In this document: positions 49,300 to 58,449 of the stretch, one piece after another
Numbering within the stretch: position 1 is the first letter of the stretch
Layout: the number at the start of each line of letters is the position of its first letter
Source: Schlesneria paludicola DSM 18645
Lineage (GTDB): Bacteria; Planctomycetota; Planctomycetia; Planctomycetales; Planctomycetaceae
Reading direction: 5' to 3'
Assembly (NCBI GenBank): GCA_945876035.1
Contig: CAMCMU010000027.1
Coordinates: forward strand, 1-63,428
DNA length: 63,428 nucleotides
Made by a program: the position numbers and the translations under genes
The notes under the pieces: generated by a model
The model's input: only the letters and a program-made list of their open reading frames with translations
The model's database searches: none
Told to the model about the DNA's origin: nothing

Positions 49300-49853
49300 G
49301 CCGATTTCGCTTCAACACAGGCGATTGAAGGAGACTTTCTATTGCCGGCCGCCTTACTGGCGCGCCCTTTCATGATCGGCACCCGTTGCTGTACATCCAG
49401 CGAAGCCATGCAAAGTATCGACTGGTACGGGCTGATTGCGATCGGTGACGCGTTGGGAATCGGCCAGGCGAGAAGATGAGTGGCCGGTCTAACGCGTTGG
49501 CAACACGCATGATTAGCATGGCTGGAAGCGATTCTTGAGTGGCCCTCGGAATGGTTTATTTCCTGCCGATGATTCTGACAGAACTGATCACGAACAATGC
49601 CGCGGCCGCGTTGATGTTTCCACTGGCATTGGTCGTTTCGAATGCGTTCGGAGTCCGGCCTGAACCCTTTATGATCGGGATCATGATTGCGGCTTCGATC
49701 GGTTTCGCAACGCCTTTTGGTGATCAAACGAATCTCATGGTTTACGGATCGGACGGCTACAAATTCAGCGACGACCTTCGGATCGATGTCCCCTTGGATC
49801 TACTGATGATGGTGATCACGGTGACACTGACGCCATTCGTATTTAAGTTTTGA
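49300..49853 (+). pseudogene. Decayed SLC13-type anion transporter, C-terminal part
   Basis: Several segments in different frames match one protein: IGTRCCTSSEAMQSIDW and LIAIGDALGIGQA (ending in a stop at 49479), then NALATRMISMAGSDS followed by an in-frame TGA where Trp is expected. The next part continues VALGMVYF and LITNNAAAALMFPLAL, then FGDQTNLMVYGSDGYKFSDD, which is the C-terminal core of TrkA-C-containing SLC13/ArsB-like permeases. It bears at least one frameshift (about 49475) and one nonsense codon (about 49537). The N-terminal half is gone. A C-terminal frame of 104 codons (49539-49853) is open, but it is only the tail. Confidence 0.75.
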
Positions 49854-50015
49854 AGCAACAAGCATCGTCCGTGTGTTCGCCGCAGCGACAGGCATCGCAT
49901 CCATTCCGTCAACAGACTCGTTCGAATGGGCAACCTTCGGGTGCAAATCGGTCGATGGCGATCCTCGCGGGTGGATCCTTCGCAACAGTGACAAACGGGA
50001 TACGTCTCGTGAGAA

Positions 50016-50424
50016 TCGGATTTGTGGACCATACGGGTGACTGGGGGCCACTGATGATGGTTTGGTCATTTCAAATGGTGCCGCAGCCGTTCGCAATACA
50101 CGACATTTGAACCCCGTCCCCGTGATGCAAGGGGTCGGTCTCAGCCATGACCAGGGAGGAGGAAACTACTGGTGGCGCAATCTCACTTATGAAGAGACGC
50201 GTTACATGGCGCGGTCCTCCGTGGCTGCTGGAGGTTGGGGATTCCTGCACTGGATCCGAAATTCCAGTTGCACCGAAATCAAACGCAATGTGGCTCGATG
50301 GCATGGGGTCTGATCATCACCTCCAAGACCGGCTCGGACCGACACACATCTGCCGCACAACATCTCTAGAACCGTCTGTTCAGAAAGGCTCAATGTTCCT
50401 CACAAACTGCTGGCGAACGCGTCT
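50016..50424 (+). pseudogene. Degenerate partial copy of the gene at 53799-56069
   Basis: From 50016 the DNA matches 55396 onward, closely enough to see base by base (for example the shared GAACCCCGTCCCCGTGATGC). It carries substitutions, at least one frameshift, and a shorter GGA repeat than the intact gene. At about 50307 it jumps to the equivalent of 56085, a deletion of about 395 bases. It continues through the downstream GGTCTGATCATCACCTCC and GAACCGTCTGTTCAGAAAGG to about 50424. So it contains part of the 3' coding end and the 3' flank of the intact gene. It encodes nothing functional. Confidence 0.85.
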
Positions 50425-50875
50425 GAATACCCTTCCCGCCGGAGAACGCAACTTCCCGTTCGATGATTCTCGGCGGGCGTTGTCGTTTATCCGTTCCGCC
50501 GAATCGTTTTTAGAGACAGATTGCGAATCCAATCCGACGACGGACACCTCCTGCAACCGCGGAACGTCCTGATGCCAAGACCATTCGCACAACGCGTGCC
50601 TGCTGCGTCAACGCGCATAAACCCGCCCTCACAAGCAAACGCCACAAAGATCGAACAGATTTCCAATCGATGATCCGCGGGCGTCCTGCCGAAACTCGAC
50701 AATCATCAACCGCTGCTCCTAGGACACCGACCCCTTGGAACACCACCCTCACCGTTCAAATAGGTTGAACAGGTCCGATCAACCAAAACCCGCAAACGCC
50801 ACTGAAGGGGTGAGCTCGGCGATGAGACTCGGCCTGTGGAAGAAGTGAATTCGAAATATTTTGTGTCCGTAGTAT
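50425..50875. other. Intergenic, no gene seen
   Basis: About 450 bases between the degenerate copy and cdsA. No coding signal. It probably holds the end of the cdsA transcript. Confidence 0.4.
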
Positions 50876-51787
50876 TTACAACCACGTTGCCAGCGGCAGA
50901 CCCTTCCAAAGCACATAGGCGACGGGACCCGCGTAGAGAACACTGTCCATGAGGTCGAGTAACCCACCGAAACCAGGCAGTAAGCCGGCAGAATCTTTCT
51001 TCCCCACGTCGCGTTTGATGAGTGACTCGCACAAGTCGCCGACAAGGCCCGTCAATCCGATGATCAAGCCGTAGAGAGCCGAACTGATCCAATCGGGGGA
51101 GGTCCAACGGTCGCTACCTTGGGGAGTAAACAACGGTGTCGCGTATTGCAACCAAACGATAGCGCTGATGGCTGATCCACTCAGAGCACCGACGGCTCCC
51201 GCCCACGTCTTGCCCGGCGAAAGACGAGGAGCCATCTGGCGTTTTCCGAACAGTCTTCCCAAAAAATAGGCACCGATATCGCCTCCTTTGGTCACAATCA
51301 GTAGTGAGCCGATGACCAAATATCCTGCATCAGCACCAGCGACCCATCGCAACTGTGCCGCAACTCCCAGCAGAACACCGATATAGCTGACAATCAGCAA
51401 TTCGGCACCCAGCGTTTCCATACTGGCGCCGGGCTCGCGGTAGCGATAAGTCGCCAACAAGAACAGCACGAGAATTGTCAGAGAATAGGCCAGCATGACT
51501 TGCGCCAGCGTATTGTCATCAGAGGGAATCTTGATCGGCATGTGTCCGAATCGTCCCCACCATGCCGCCGCGGAAACAAGCATGCAACAGGCCGCGACAA
51601 TCGCTCTGTTCGGTGCGAATGAACGCGTACACAACAGATCGACCATTTCGCTCGCACCGCGCACCGCCAACCCGATAACGACGATCAGCAATATCGGCGC
51701 AGCAGCGCCCATCCTCGCGTCGAGCCAAAACAGCGTCACGAACAGAGGAATCAAAATCGCGGATACGGCAAGTCGCCAACGCAGCAT
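50876..51787 (-). CDS. cdsA: Phosphatidate cytidylyltransferase
   Basis: A 303-residue, multi-helix membrane enzyme making CDP-diacylglycerol from phosphatidic acid and CTP, the branch point to all phospholipids. The family signature near the C-terminus is GDLCESLIKRDVGKKDSAGL. The upstream GGDIGAYFLGRLFGKRQMAP and SPGKTWAGAVGAL are also conserved. Length is normal. It lies 85 bases downstream of uppS on the same strand, the classical uppS-cdsA order, so one transcript is likely. PlsC at 15702 would supply its substrate. Confidence 0.95.
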   Translation of the reverse strand: MLRWRLAVSAILIPLFVTLFWLDARMGAAAPILLIVVIGLAVRGASEMVDLLCTRSFAPNRAIVAACCMLVSAAAWWGRFGHMPIKIPSDDNTLAQVMLAYSLTILVLFLLATYRYREPGASMETLGAELLIVSYIGVLLGVAAQLRWVAGADAGYLVIGSLLIVTKGGDIGAYFLGRLFGKRQMAPRLSPGKTWAGAVGALSGSAISAIVWLQYATPLFTPQGSDRWTSPDWISSALYGLIIGLTGLVGDLCESLIKRDVGKKDSAGLLPGFGGLLDLMDSVLYAGPVAYVLWKGLPLATWL

Positions 51788-51872
51788 ATGAATTCGTGTC
51801 TGAGGGTGAACAAGGCTAGTCGACGTCCGTGGGACAAGAAGTCATGATAATCATTCGAAAGGAAGAAGCGAA

Positions 51873-52658
51873 TTAACTCGACAAACCTCCAAACCGCCGA
51901 TCACGTGCCGCGAAGTCCACAAACGCAGAGTGCAAATCGTTCACCCCGAATTCGGGCCAACATTTTTCCGTCACCCACAGTTCAGCGTAACTGATCTGCC
52001 AAAGCAGATAGTTGCTCACCCGCATTTCACCTGCCGTTCGAATGACGAGATCCGGATCTGTCATTCCCGCGGTATAGAGATGGTTTTCAAAGAGCGACTC
52101 GTTGATCAAATCCGGATCGAGTCGACCACTGGCCACATCGCAAGCAATCGCTCGGGCGGCATCGACAATTTCCCGACGACTTCCGTAGTTCACCGCCAAA
52201 CAAAGCCGCATTCCGGTGTTGTCTCTAGCGCAATCGCACGTTCCTTCAATCTCTCGTAAGATGCCATCACTCAGTCCCTCCCGTCGACCAATGACCGCGA
52301 ATCGCAAGTTTTGGCGAATGATCTCGCTTCGTTCTTCAATCAAATATTGCTCAAACAACCGCATCAGCAGCGTCAACTCGAGTTCAGGCCGTTTCCAATT
52401 TTCGCTGCTGAAGCAGTAGAGCGTCAATTGTTCGAGGTTCAATCGCGAACATTGCTCGACGATGGAACGGACGGTGGCGACGCCACGCCGATGGCCCTCA
52501 ATCCGAGGGCACCCCCGTAACTGCGCCCAACGACCGTTTCCATCCATAATGACGGCCACGTGACGAGGAAGCCGATCGGCACGCAAACCCAATTCCATGA
52601 TCTGTGCGGCAGAGAATGGCTCGTTTGCGGAAGGATGAAAGGTGGTGGAGTTCAGCAT
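51873..52658 (-). CDS. uppS: Isoprenyl transferase (undecaprenyl diphosphate synthase, UppS family)
   Basis: The 261-residue cytoplasmic cis-prenyltransferase adds isopentenyl units to farnesyl diphosphate to make the lipid carrier for cell-wall and polysaccharide synthesis. PRHVAVIMDGNGRWAQLRG holds the catalytic Asp and the diphosphate-binding segment. YCFSSENWKRPELELTLLM and PDLVIRTAGEMRVSNYLLWQ are conserved blocks. WVTEKCWPEF closes the fold. It is followed by cdsA and preceded by the CsrA-like gene, 20 bases away, all on the minus strand. Confidence 0.95.
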   Translation of the reverse strand: MLNSTTFHPSANEPFSAAQIMELGLRADRLPRHVAVIMDGNGRWAQLRGCPRIEGHRRGVATVRSIVEQCSRLNLEQLTLYCFSSENWKRPELELTLLMRLFEQYLIEERSEIIRQNLRFAVIGRREGLSDGILREIEGTCDCARDNTGMRLCLAVNYGSRREIVDAARAIACDVASGRLDPDLINESLFENHLYTAGMTDPDLVIRTAGEMRVSNYLLWQISYAELWVTEKCWPEFGVNDLHSAFVDFAARDRRFGGLSS

Positions 52659-52678
52659 TCCATGTTAACCCATCACGA

Positions 52679-52918
52679 TCAAAATCTGCTCAGTGCGGTC
52701 AATGAATTGCCGTTCTTCTGACAGACTTGTGAGTCAAACGTTTGACCATCGCCGATATTTTTTGAAGACACAAACAATATTTCTTCACGATACGACGGGG
52801 ATGCTTCGGAATCGATGATTGCCAAATGCACACGGTCGGAATGGACTTCCAAAACATTCACTTGCAATCGGTTTCCAATCAACAATCCTTCATCAACACC
52901 GCGTGAATAAACTCGCAT
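52679..52918 (-). CDS. CsrA-like RNA-binding regulator, divergent, with C-terminal extension
   Basis: The product is 79 residues from the ATG at 52918, preceded by GAGGT. It aligns with CsrA from its first residue: MRVYSRGVDEGLLIGNRLQV, then NVLEVHSDRVHLAI, then YREEI. The two RNA-binding residues of CsrA occupy identical positions (R6 and R44). CsrA binds GGA motifs in leaders, often at ribosome binding sites, repressing or stabilising mRNAs; it controls carbon storage and flagella. Residues about 50-79 form a tail beyond the normal ~60-residue core. Its 20-base gap to uppS suggests co-transcription with uppS-cdsA, an unusual place for a CsrA. Frames starting further upstream are rejected because homology begins exactly here. 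Confidence 0.72.
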   Translation of the reverse strand: MRVYSRGVDEGLLIGNRLQVNVLEVHSDRVHLAIIDSEASPSYREEILFVSSKNIGDGQTFDSQVCQKNGNSLTALSRF

Positions 52919-53798
52919 CGGGCGACCTCGAGATAATGAGAGTGAGTGGGATAACGTCGGATAGAGGAGAACTCCATAAGAAGTGATCATTCTGCCGAGC
53001 GATGATGATGAGAGCAAGGCATACTTTTGACTTTATTTAAAGTCTTGTCGGGTTGTTGTCCCGACACTTGACAACCAACAAAAAAAACGTTTTCGACAGG
53101 AATCAATTGATTCACCCGATACCGCAACGCATCCACGTGACACGCTCAAAAATGCTTCACTTAAATCACGATGGTGGTGTCGCCGCTTCGCACGCAGTAT
53201 GAATCGCACGGAAGGGACGACTCTCAAACAAAATCCGACAAGCATCGCTGTTCGACGGTTGTCCGGAGGCTTCTCGTACGCCTCGTGAGATCTGTCGATC
53301 GCACCTCGACGTTCGTGAAAAAACAGCACGCCATATCATAACACGGCATCTCCAACAGGCTGTTGGCGGGTTTGATTCATGGCGACGGACTGACCCACCG
53401 CATCCGAATTTGTAGCGACGCATTTTCTGTGGCGATTGCTCTCAGAGCTATTTTTCTTGAGTCCACTGGCATTGAGCGAACGGCTGAGTGTCTTGATACC
53501 GCTAAAATATTATCAGGAATTCGAAGAGTGCCTCCCGTTCTGAACGACTCGACAAGAGACGCGATCATTGGTTTCGCGTTACCGCTGTCCGAAAACAAGG
53601 GCCTCTCTAGGAACACGGGGAGACCCAAATCACGGGCCTCACGGAATGGCAGTTTGAGAATGCTGATCCTAGAATGGCTTGCGAAGAGATCGACATTTAA
53701 AGTCGTCGTTCAAGCAATCTAACCCTGCCGAAAAAACGACTGCTCATTACACGGGTCTGGATCAAACACGGGTTTCAAAATAAGGACACACTTAGAAG
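52919..53798. other. Intergenic, about 880 bases, no gene seen
   Basis: Divergent region between the CsrA-like and FGE-fusion genes. Both strands carry open frames around 53363-53722 without ribosome binding sites or recognisable matches. The promoter for the CsrA-uppS-cdsA transcript should lie in the first part. Confidence 0.4.
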
Positions 53799-56069
53799 AT
53801 GCTATGTCATACTAACGTTGAGCAAAATCTCCGACGAATGGCTGTTGTGTGCTGCTTGGTTTTCTGCGGCAACGAAGATTTACTGGCGGATGTGTTCCAC
53901 ATGCCAGACGGCTTGAAGAGCCTGGAAACAGTCGTTGTGGGCGAGCCTGGGAATGCTGCCGACGACACCGGGTATGGGGCGGTGTCCTACCCCTTTAAAA
54001 TCGGGCGGTTCGAAGTCACCACCGCCCAATATGTCGAGTTCCTCAATGCGGTCGCGACGGTCGATGATCTCTACGAGTTGCGAAACAACGACACGGAAGA
54101 TCCTGGTGCCTGTGGTGTCCGCCGCATCGGCGGAAAAGGGAATTACAAATACGAGGTGTCCCTCGAGTTTGCCAATCGCCCGGTGGCCCATGTGAGCTTC
54201 TGGGATGCCTGCCGTTTTGCCAACTGGCTCCATAACGGTCAGGGGCATGCCGACACCGAAACCGGTGCCTATACGCTGAATGGATTTAAAGGGGCCGATG
54301 GAAGAAGGATCGTTCGAAATCCTAACGCCCGCTGGTTCGTCCCTTCCGAAGATGAATGGTACAAGGCCGCCTACTTTGATCCCGCCAAAGCTGGCGGACC
54401 AGGATATTGGGATTATCCGACACGCAGTGATTCCCGAGGGGATCGTGATCTGACAGGCCGACATGGAAACAACAGTTACAATGGCTCGTTTTTGGAGCCG
54501 AAGTATTTCACCACAGAAGTCGGAACGTTTCGAAACAGCCACAACGCATATGGGCTCTTCGATTCAGCGGGGAATGTCCTGGAATGGAATGAGGCTCTGA
54601 TTGCGCCTCTCATGCGTGGCTTCCGAGGGGGGTGTTATGCCACGAGTGATCAGGGCCTCAATCTTCGTACCGCAAGTAACGAAATCGGAATACAAGGCGA
54701 AAAACCCTACCTCGGTTTTCGAATGGCGGGCGTTGTCAACGAGACCACATCCTTCCCCAAACCGCAACTCTCGCTCGTCCATGACATCGCGGCAGACGGT
54801 AGCGAATCTTCCTTCGCGAGACGTCCGTGGCGACATCCACAAACCGGCAAACCTTTTTTTCCCATGGGCTGGTACACTTGGGGGTGTGATGCCGCAGATC
54901 TTCAGCAAATGGCTCGTGAAGGAGCCAACACCGTGCTCTTCACACAATCCCCGACCGACGTTGACCAAGGCGAAAAAGAGTTTGAGTTTAATTTGGCGTC
55001 TATGATCGACTTTTTGAATGAGGCAGAGAAGGTCGATATCAAGGTTATCATGCAGTGCGGATGGCATTCCTGCTTTCGCGATCATGATCAGGTATGCATC
55101 GAACGCGTCCGCAAATATGTGCAGGCCGTCTGTCAGCATCCCGCGTTACTCGCCTATCAGACTTATGACGAGCCAGAATACAAACATGAAGGCGGGCTGA
55201 ACGAGTTCGGACTGCAGGTGCAAAACACCTTTATCGGGGGTCTCACAAAAACACGCGACGCGATTCGGGTATGGGATCCCAATCGGAATCATCCTGTCCA
55301 AGTGGTCTTTAATCTCGTCCCTTTGTCGAGTTATGAATCGTTCTTTCCGGCGATCGATGGATTCCAAATTGACCGATATCCGATCTGGGCCGGGTTCGGA
55401 TTTATGGACCACACGGGTGACTGGGGGCCATTGATGATGGCTTGGTCGATTTCTCATGGTGCGGCGGCCGTTCGCAATACAGGACATTTGAACCCCGTCC
55501 CCGTGATGCAAGGGGTCGGCCTCAGCCATGACGAGGGAGGAGGAGGAGGAGGCTACTGGTGGCGCAATCCCACTTATGAAGAGACGCGTTACATGGCGTG
55601 GTCCTCCGTGACTGCTGGAGGTTGGGGATTCCTGCACTGGATCCGAAATTCCAGTTGCAACGAAATCAAACGCAATGTGGCTCGATTGCAGGGGGAATTT
55701 CGTGAATTGCTACCGGCTCTGGAACAGAGTTACGAAAATCCTCCGTTTACCGTGAGCCACTCGCATACCGCGCTGACTCGTAGTTTTCTCACCGATCGCG
55801 TTCCCGACCTGACCACACTCACCCTGGAAGATGACGCTAACTACTACCTCGTCGCTGCGGATAATAGTGGCAACTATGACGATGTCATGTTTCGCATGAA
55901 ACTGCCGCATATGCAGGCCGGAGCGAATAGTCGTCGGGCCCGAGTCCTCAACGAAGATTGGAGCCGTCCAATCACTCTTGATCCCACAACGGGGGAATGG
56001 CAAATTCCACGACACAACATGTGTTTCGGCGACATCAATATCTGGGTCATTCCGAAAGCGACTCCGTGA
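53799..56069 (+). CDS. Exported fusion of FGE/sulfatase-modifying-factor and glycosidase-like domains
   Basis: A 756-residue protein. The N-terminus has a short hydrophobic stretch (MAVVCCLVFCG, residues 14-24), compatible with export. Residues about 40-320 are FGE-sulfatase/SUMF1-like: FKIGRFEVTTAQYVEFLNAV, VSFWDACRFANWLHNG, ARWFVPSEDEWYKAAYFDP, AYGLFDSAGNVLEW, and the final RTASNEIGIQGEKPYLGFR. From about 345 a TIM-barrel glycosidase-like region begins (FFPMGWYTWGCDAADLQQMA), with YQTYDEPEY (E458/E460) where clan-A hydrolases often carry a catalytic acid. A (GGA)6 run codes for six glycines around 581. The fused FGE fold may serve as a binding module; FGE-related proteins without catalytic cysteines are common. 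Copper-binding Cys residues of true FGE are not apparent. Confidence 0.82.
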   Translation: MLCHTNVEQNLRRMAVVCCLVFCGNEDLLADVFHMPDGLKSLETVVVGEPGNAADDTGYGAVSYPFKIGRFEVTTAQYVEFLNAVATVDDLYELRNNDTEDPGACGVRRIGGKGNYKYEVSLEFANRPVAHVSFWDACRFANWLHNGQGHADTETGAYTLNGFKGADGRRIVRNPNARWFVPSEDEWYKAAYFDPAKAGGPGYWDYPTRSDSRGDRDLTGRHGNNSYNGSFLEPKYFTTEVGTFRNSHNAYGLFDSAGNVLEWNEALIAPLMRGFRGGCYATSDQGLNLRTASNEIGIQGEKPYLGFRMAGVVNETTSFPKPQLSLVHDIAADGSESSFARRPWRHPQTGKPFFPMGWYTWGCDAADLQQMAREGANTVLFTQSPTDVDQGEKEFEFNLASMIDFLNEAEKVDIKVIMQCGWHSCFRDHDQVCIERVRKYVQAVCQHPALLAYQTYDEPEYKHEGGLNEFGLQVQNTFIGGLTKTRDAIRVWDPNRNHPVQVVFNLVPLSSYESFFPAIDGFQIDRYPIWAGFGFMDHTGDWGPLMMAWSISHGAAAVRNTGHLNPVPVMQGVGLSHDEGGGGGGYWWRNPTYEETRYMAWSSVTAGGWGFLHWIRNSSCNEIKRNVARLQGEFRELLPALEQSYENPPFTVSHSHTALTRSFLTDRVPDLTTLTLEDDANYYLVAADNSGNYDDVMFRMKLPHMQAGANSRRARVLNEDWSRPITLDPTTGEWQIPRHNMCFGDINIWVIPKATP

Positions 56070-56140
56070 CAGCCAGAGACCGGTGGTCTGATCATCACCT
56101 CCAAGACATGCTCGGTCCGACACACATTTTCCGCACAGCA

Positions 56141-56186
56141 TCTCCAGAACCGTCTGTTCAGAATCTCCGGAACCGTCTGTTCAGAA
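56141..56186 (+). repeat. Tandem 23-bp duplication
   Basis: Units at 56141-56163 and 56164-56186 (TCTCC-A/G-GAACCGTCTGTTCAGAA) differ at one base. The degenerate copy near 50379 has only one unit, so the duplication arose after the two copies split, or was lost there. Confidence 0.85.
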
Positions 56187-56415
56187 AGGTTCAATGTTCC
56201 TCACAAACTACTGGCAAACGAGTCTCCCAAGTGTTCTTTATGCCACAGGACTCTATTGACGAGGTGTGTCGTGGCGAGCGGGATACCGCTACTTTTAAGG
56301 AAATCGAAGGTGGAATCATGAATCATGCCGCTCGATACAGGCCGTCCTCCGATTGACCAACGCCGAATTCTTGAAAACGAGATCCTGATGCCCCGTGTGA
56401 GCAATTTTCAACGTT

Positions 56416-56465
56416 GATTTGATCACTCTATTTTATTGAAGATTTGATCACTCTGTTTTATTGAA
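56416..56465 (+). repeat. Tandem 25-bp duplication before the SGNH gene
   Basis: Two adjacent units (56416-56440 and 56441-56465) of GATTTGATCACTCTATTTTA plus TTGAA differ at one base. They end 13 bases before the SGNH start codon, so they cover its leader and could affect promoter or ribosome binding. Confidence 0.9.
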
Positions 56466-56478
56466 TTGGAGAAGAAAC

Positions 56479-57321
56479 ATGGAGAGAGCTGCCCGCCCCG
56501 AAGCAACCCCTGCCGTTCGTGCTTCGGACAATCAGCCGGCCACCGGTCCCACGCATTCCGGCACAGGACAGCAAATCGCTGAACACGTCAAACGAGACTG
56601 GTGCTCCGAGGAATTTCGACAACTCGTCACGTTGGGTGAAAGTACCACCGCAGGTGGATGGTCCAGTAATCGCGAGCGATGCTGGGCGGCTCAACTGGCG
56701 AGGCTGATTAATGATTTTCAACGGATTCCTCTTCAATTGGTGAACGTGGGGATCGGCGCAAATCTGATCTCGCAACGCAGCCCTGCCTATGAGCACAGCG
56801 GAAAACCCGCAGCATTGATGCGTTTGGAGCCTCATGTATTCAAACACAATCCGGATTTACTGATTGTTGCGTATGGGCTGAATGATTCCCGCGGAGGAAC
56901 ACCCTTAGAGTTGTTTAGGGAAGAGATGAAATCGTTGCTGGATCAGGTTCGACAAAAAATTCAGCCGCTGATCGTGTTGCCGGGTCCCTACTATATGGTT
57001 GGCTTCGAGCGATACGGACCGCATTTCAATCATGCAACTCTGGAAATTTTTCATCAATTCAACGATGCGATTCGGAGCATCGCCGCTGAAAAAGATTGTC
57101 TATTTGTTGATTTGCTGTCGGCCTACGGCAATGCCAACTGGCTGATCCATAATGACGGATGCCATGCCAACGATGTGGGACATCGGATTGTCGCCAATAA
57201 GATCTTTGAAGTGCTCGCCACCAACTGCTCCGGACTGTCGAAGGAAACCCAAGAACTGGAAAAGCATATTCCTCCTTGGCGCGATGAATCCGTACTACGG
57301 CACGAAGCGGGTGAGAAATGA
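56479..57321 (+). CDS. SGNH/GDSL-type hydrolase
   Basis: The product is 280 residues from the ATG at 56479; GGAGAAG lies five to eleven bases upstream. It has the four SGNH blocks: LGESTTAGGW with the nucleophile Ser, VNVGIGAN with Gly, VAYGLND with Asn, and HNDGCHANDVGH with the catalytic Asp-His pair. These hydrolases cleave ester bonds in lipids or acylated polysaccharides. No signal peptide is seen, so it probably acts in the cytoplasm or has an unusual export route. Substrate unknown. It follows the FGE-glycosidase fusion on the same strand; an acyl-esterase acting with a glycosidase is an attractive but unproven link. Confidence 0.85.
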   Translation: MERAARPEATPAVRASDNQPATGPTHSGTGQQIAEHVKRDWCSEEFRQLVTLGESTTAGGWSSNRERCWAAQLARLINDFQRIPLQLVNVGIGANLISQRSPAYEHSGKPAALMRLEPHVFKHNPDLLIVAYGLNDSRGGTPLELFREEMKSLLDQVRQKIQPLIVLPGPYYMVGFERYGPHFNHATLEIFHQFNDAIRSIAAEKDCLFVDLLSAYGNANWLIHNDGCHANDVGHRIVANKIFEVLATNCSGLSKETQELEKHIPPWRDESVLRHEAGEK

Positions 57322-57510
57322 CCACCGCCTGAAATACAGAGTTGTCATCCGGAGTAAGTCATCCGGCCTGGCAACTCTGCTGTTGCAAGATTTTCAGGTA
57401 CCGAGGATCGCCTCGGTAGCTCCCTCAAAATCCGTACTGATTCGAAACAGTGGAAAGGTGCCGCTCGGGGCTGACTAGGCATGGTCCTCGCAGCCGATGC
57501 AGAGAAAAAC

Positions 57511-58449
57511 ATGGGAGCCGATACAACGAATCAGCATCAGGTCTATTTGAACGGTGAGTTCCTACCGCGGAACGAGGCCAAGATTTCCGTGTTCGATTCG
57601 GCGGTGATGCTCGGCGACACGGTCACCGAATCGACTCGAACGTTTGCCCATAAGCTGTTCAAGTTGGAACAGCACATCGAACGACTTTACAGATCCCTCA
57701 AGGTGACTCGCATTAGTCCTGGGATATCGATGCCGGAGATGGTCGAACTGTCGCTGCGTGTCTTGGAACAGAATTCTTCCTTGCTCGCCCCCCATGAAGA
57801 TTGCTGGCTTGTTCACAATATCTCCCGAGGTCTATCGATCCCCGGCGCGGATCCGACGATTCAGCACTCGCCAGCAACAATTATCCTCTTCACTTCTCCA
57901 CTGATTCTGACGGACTGGGCGCCGTTCTATGTTGAGGGGTGCCATGCGGTCACACCCATGAGCCGCGCCATCCCCTCTCAATCGCTCGATGCCCGAATTA
58001 AAAATCGCAGCAGGATGGCCTACACTCTTGCTGAAATAGAAGTGAAACTTGTCGACCCCAAAGCGCAAGGAATCATTCTCGATATTTACGGGAATGTGGC
58101 AGAGAACAAGGGAGGAAACTTTTTCCTGTTTTCTGAAGGAGTTCTGAAAACCCCTTCGACGAGCGCAGCTCTTGCTGGAATCAGCCGAGCAACAGTCTTG
58201 GAGTTGGCTGGCTTACTTGGAATCCCGGTTCGAGAATGCGATTTGCAAGCCTACGACATCTACACGGCCGATGAAGCATTTTTTACGAGTACGCCCTATT
58301 GCATTATGCCTGCAACTCGCTTCAACGGATTGCCCGTGGGAGACGGAAACGTTGGACCTGTCACTAAGCAACTTTTAGCCGCATGGAGTGATCTTGTCGG
58401 AGTGGATATCGTCGCGCAGGGACTGAAACAACTCAATCTGTCTGAGTGA
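57511..58449 (+). CDS. Class IV aminotransferase (branched-chain/D-amino-acid type)
   Basis: The product is 312 residues from the ATG at 57511; an ATG at 57481 would add ten residues. It has fold-type IV PLP features: VYLNGEFLPRNEAKISVFDS, AVMLGDTVTESTRTF, and LDARIKNRSRMAYTLAEIE with the Schiff-base lysine (K164). GNVAENKGGNFFLF and EAFFTSTPYCIMPA are other conserved blocks. Members transaminate branched-chain amino acids, D-alanine or aminodeoxychorismate, and the exact choice is not readable here. It follows the SGNH gene by 190 bases; no pathway link is evident. Confidence 0.87.
   Translation: MGADTTNQHQVYLNGEFLPRNEAKISVFDSAVMLGDTVTESTRTFAHKLFKLEQHIERLYRSLKVTRISPGISMPEMVELSLRVLEQNSSLLAPHEDCWLVHNISRGLSIPGADPTIQHSPATIILFTSPLILTDWAPFYVEGCHAVTPMSRAIPSQSLDARIKNRSRMAYTLAEIEVKLVDPKAQGIILDIYGNVAENKGGNFFLFSEGVLKTPSTSAALAGISRATVLELAGLLGIPVRECDLQAYDIYTADEAFFTSTPYCIMPATRFNGLPVGDGNVGPVTKQLLAAWSDLVGVDIVAQGLKQLNLSE

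Larger units (their letters stand above)
56087..56478. other. Downstream flank with tandem repeats
   Basis: About 390 bases between the fusion gene and the SGNH hydrolase. The 3' flank of the fusion gene is shared with the copy at 50307-50424. Two tandem duplications lie here and are listed separately. No gene. Confidence 0.6.

Noticed and set aside
53363-53722. Overlapping open frames on both strands before the FGE fusion gene
   Set aside because: Neither has a ribosome binding site or family; most likely chance in moderately GC-rich DNA.
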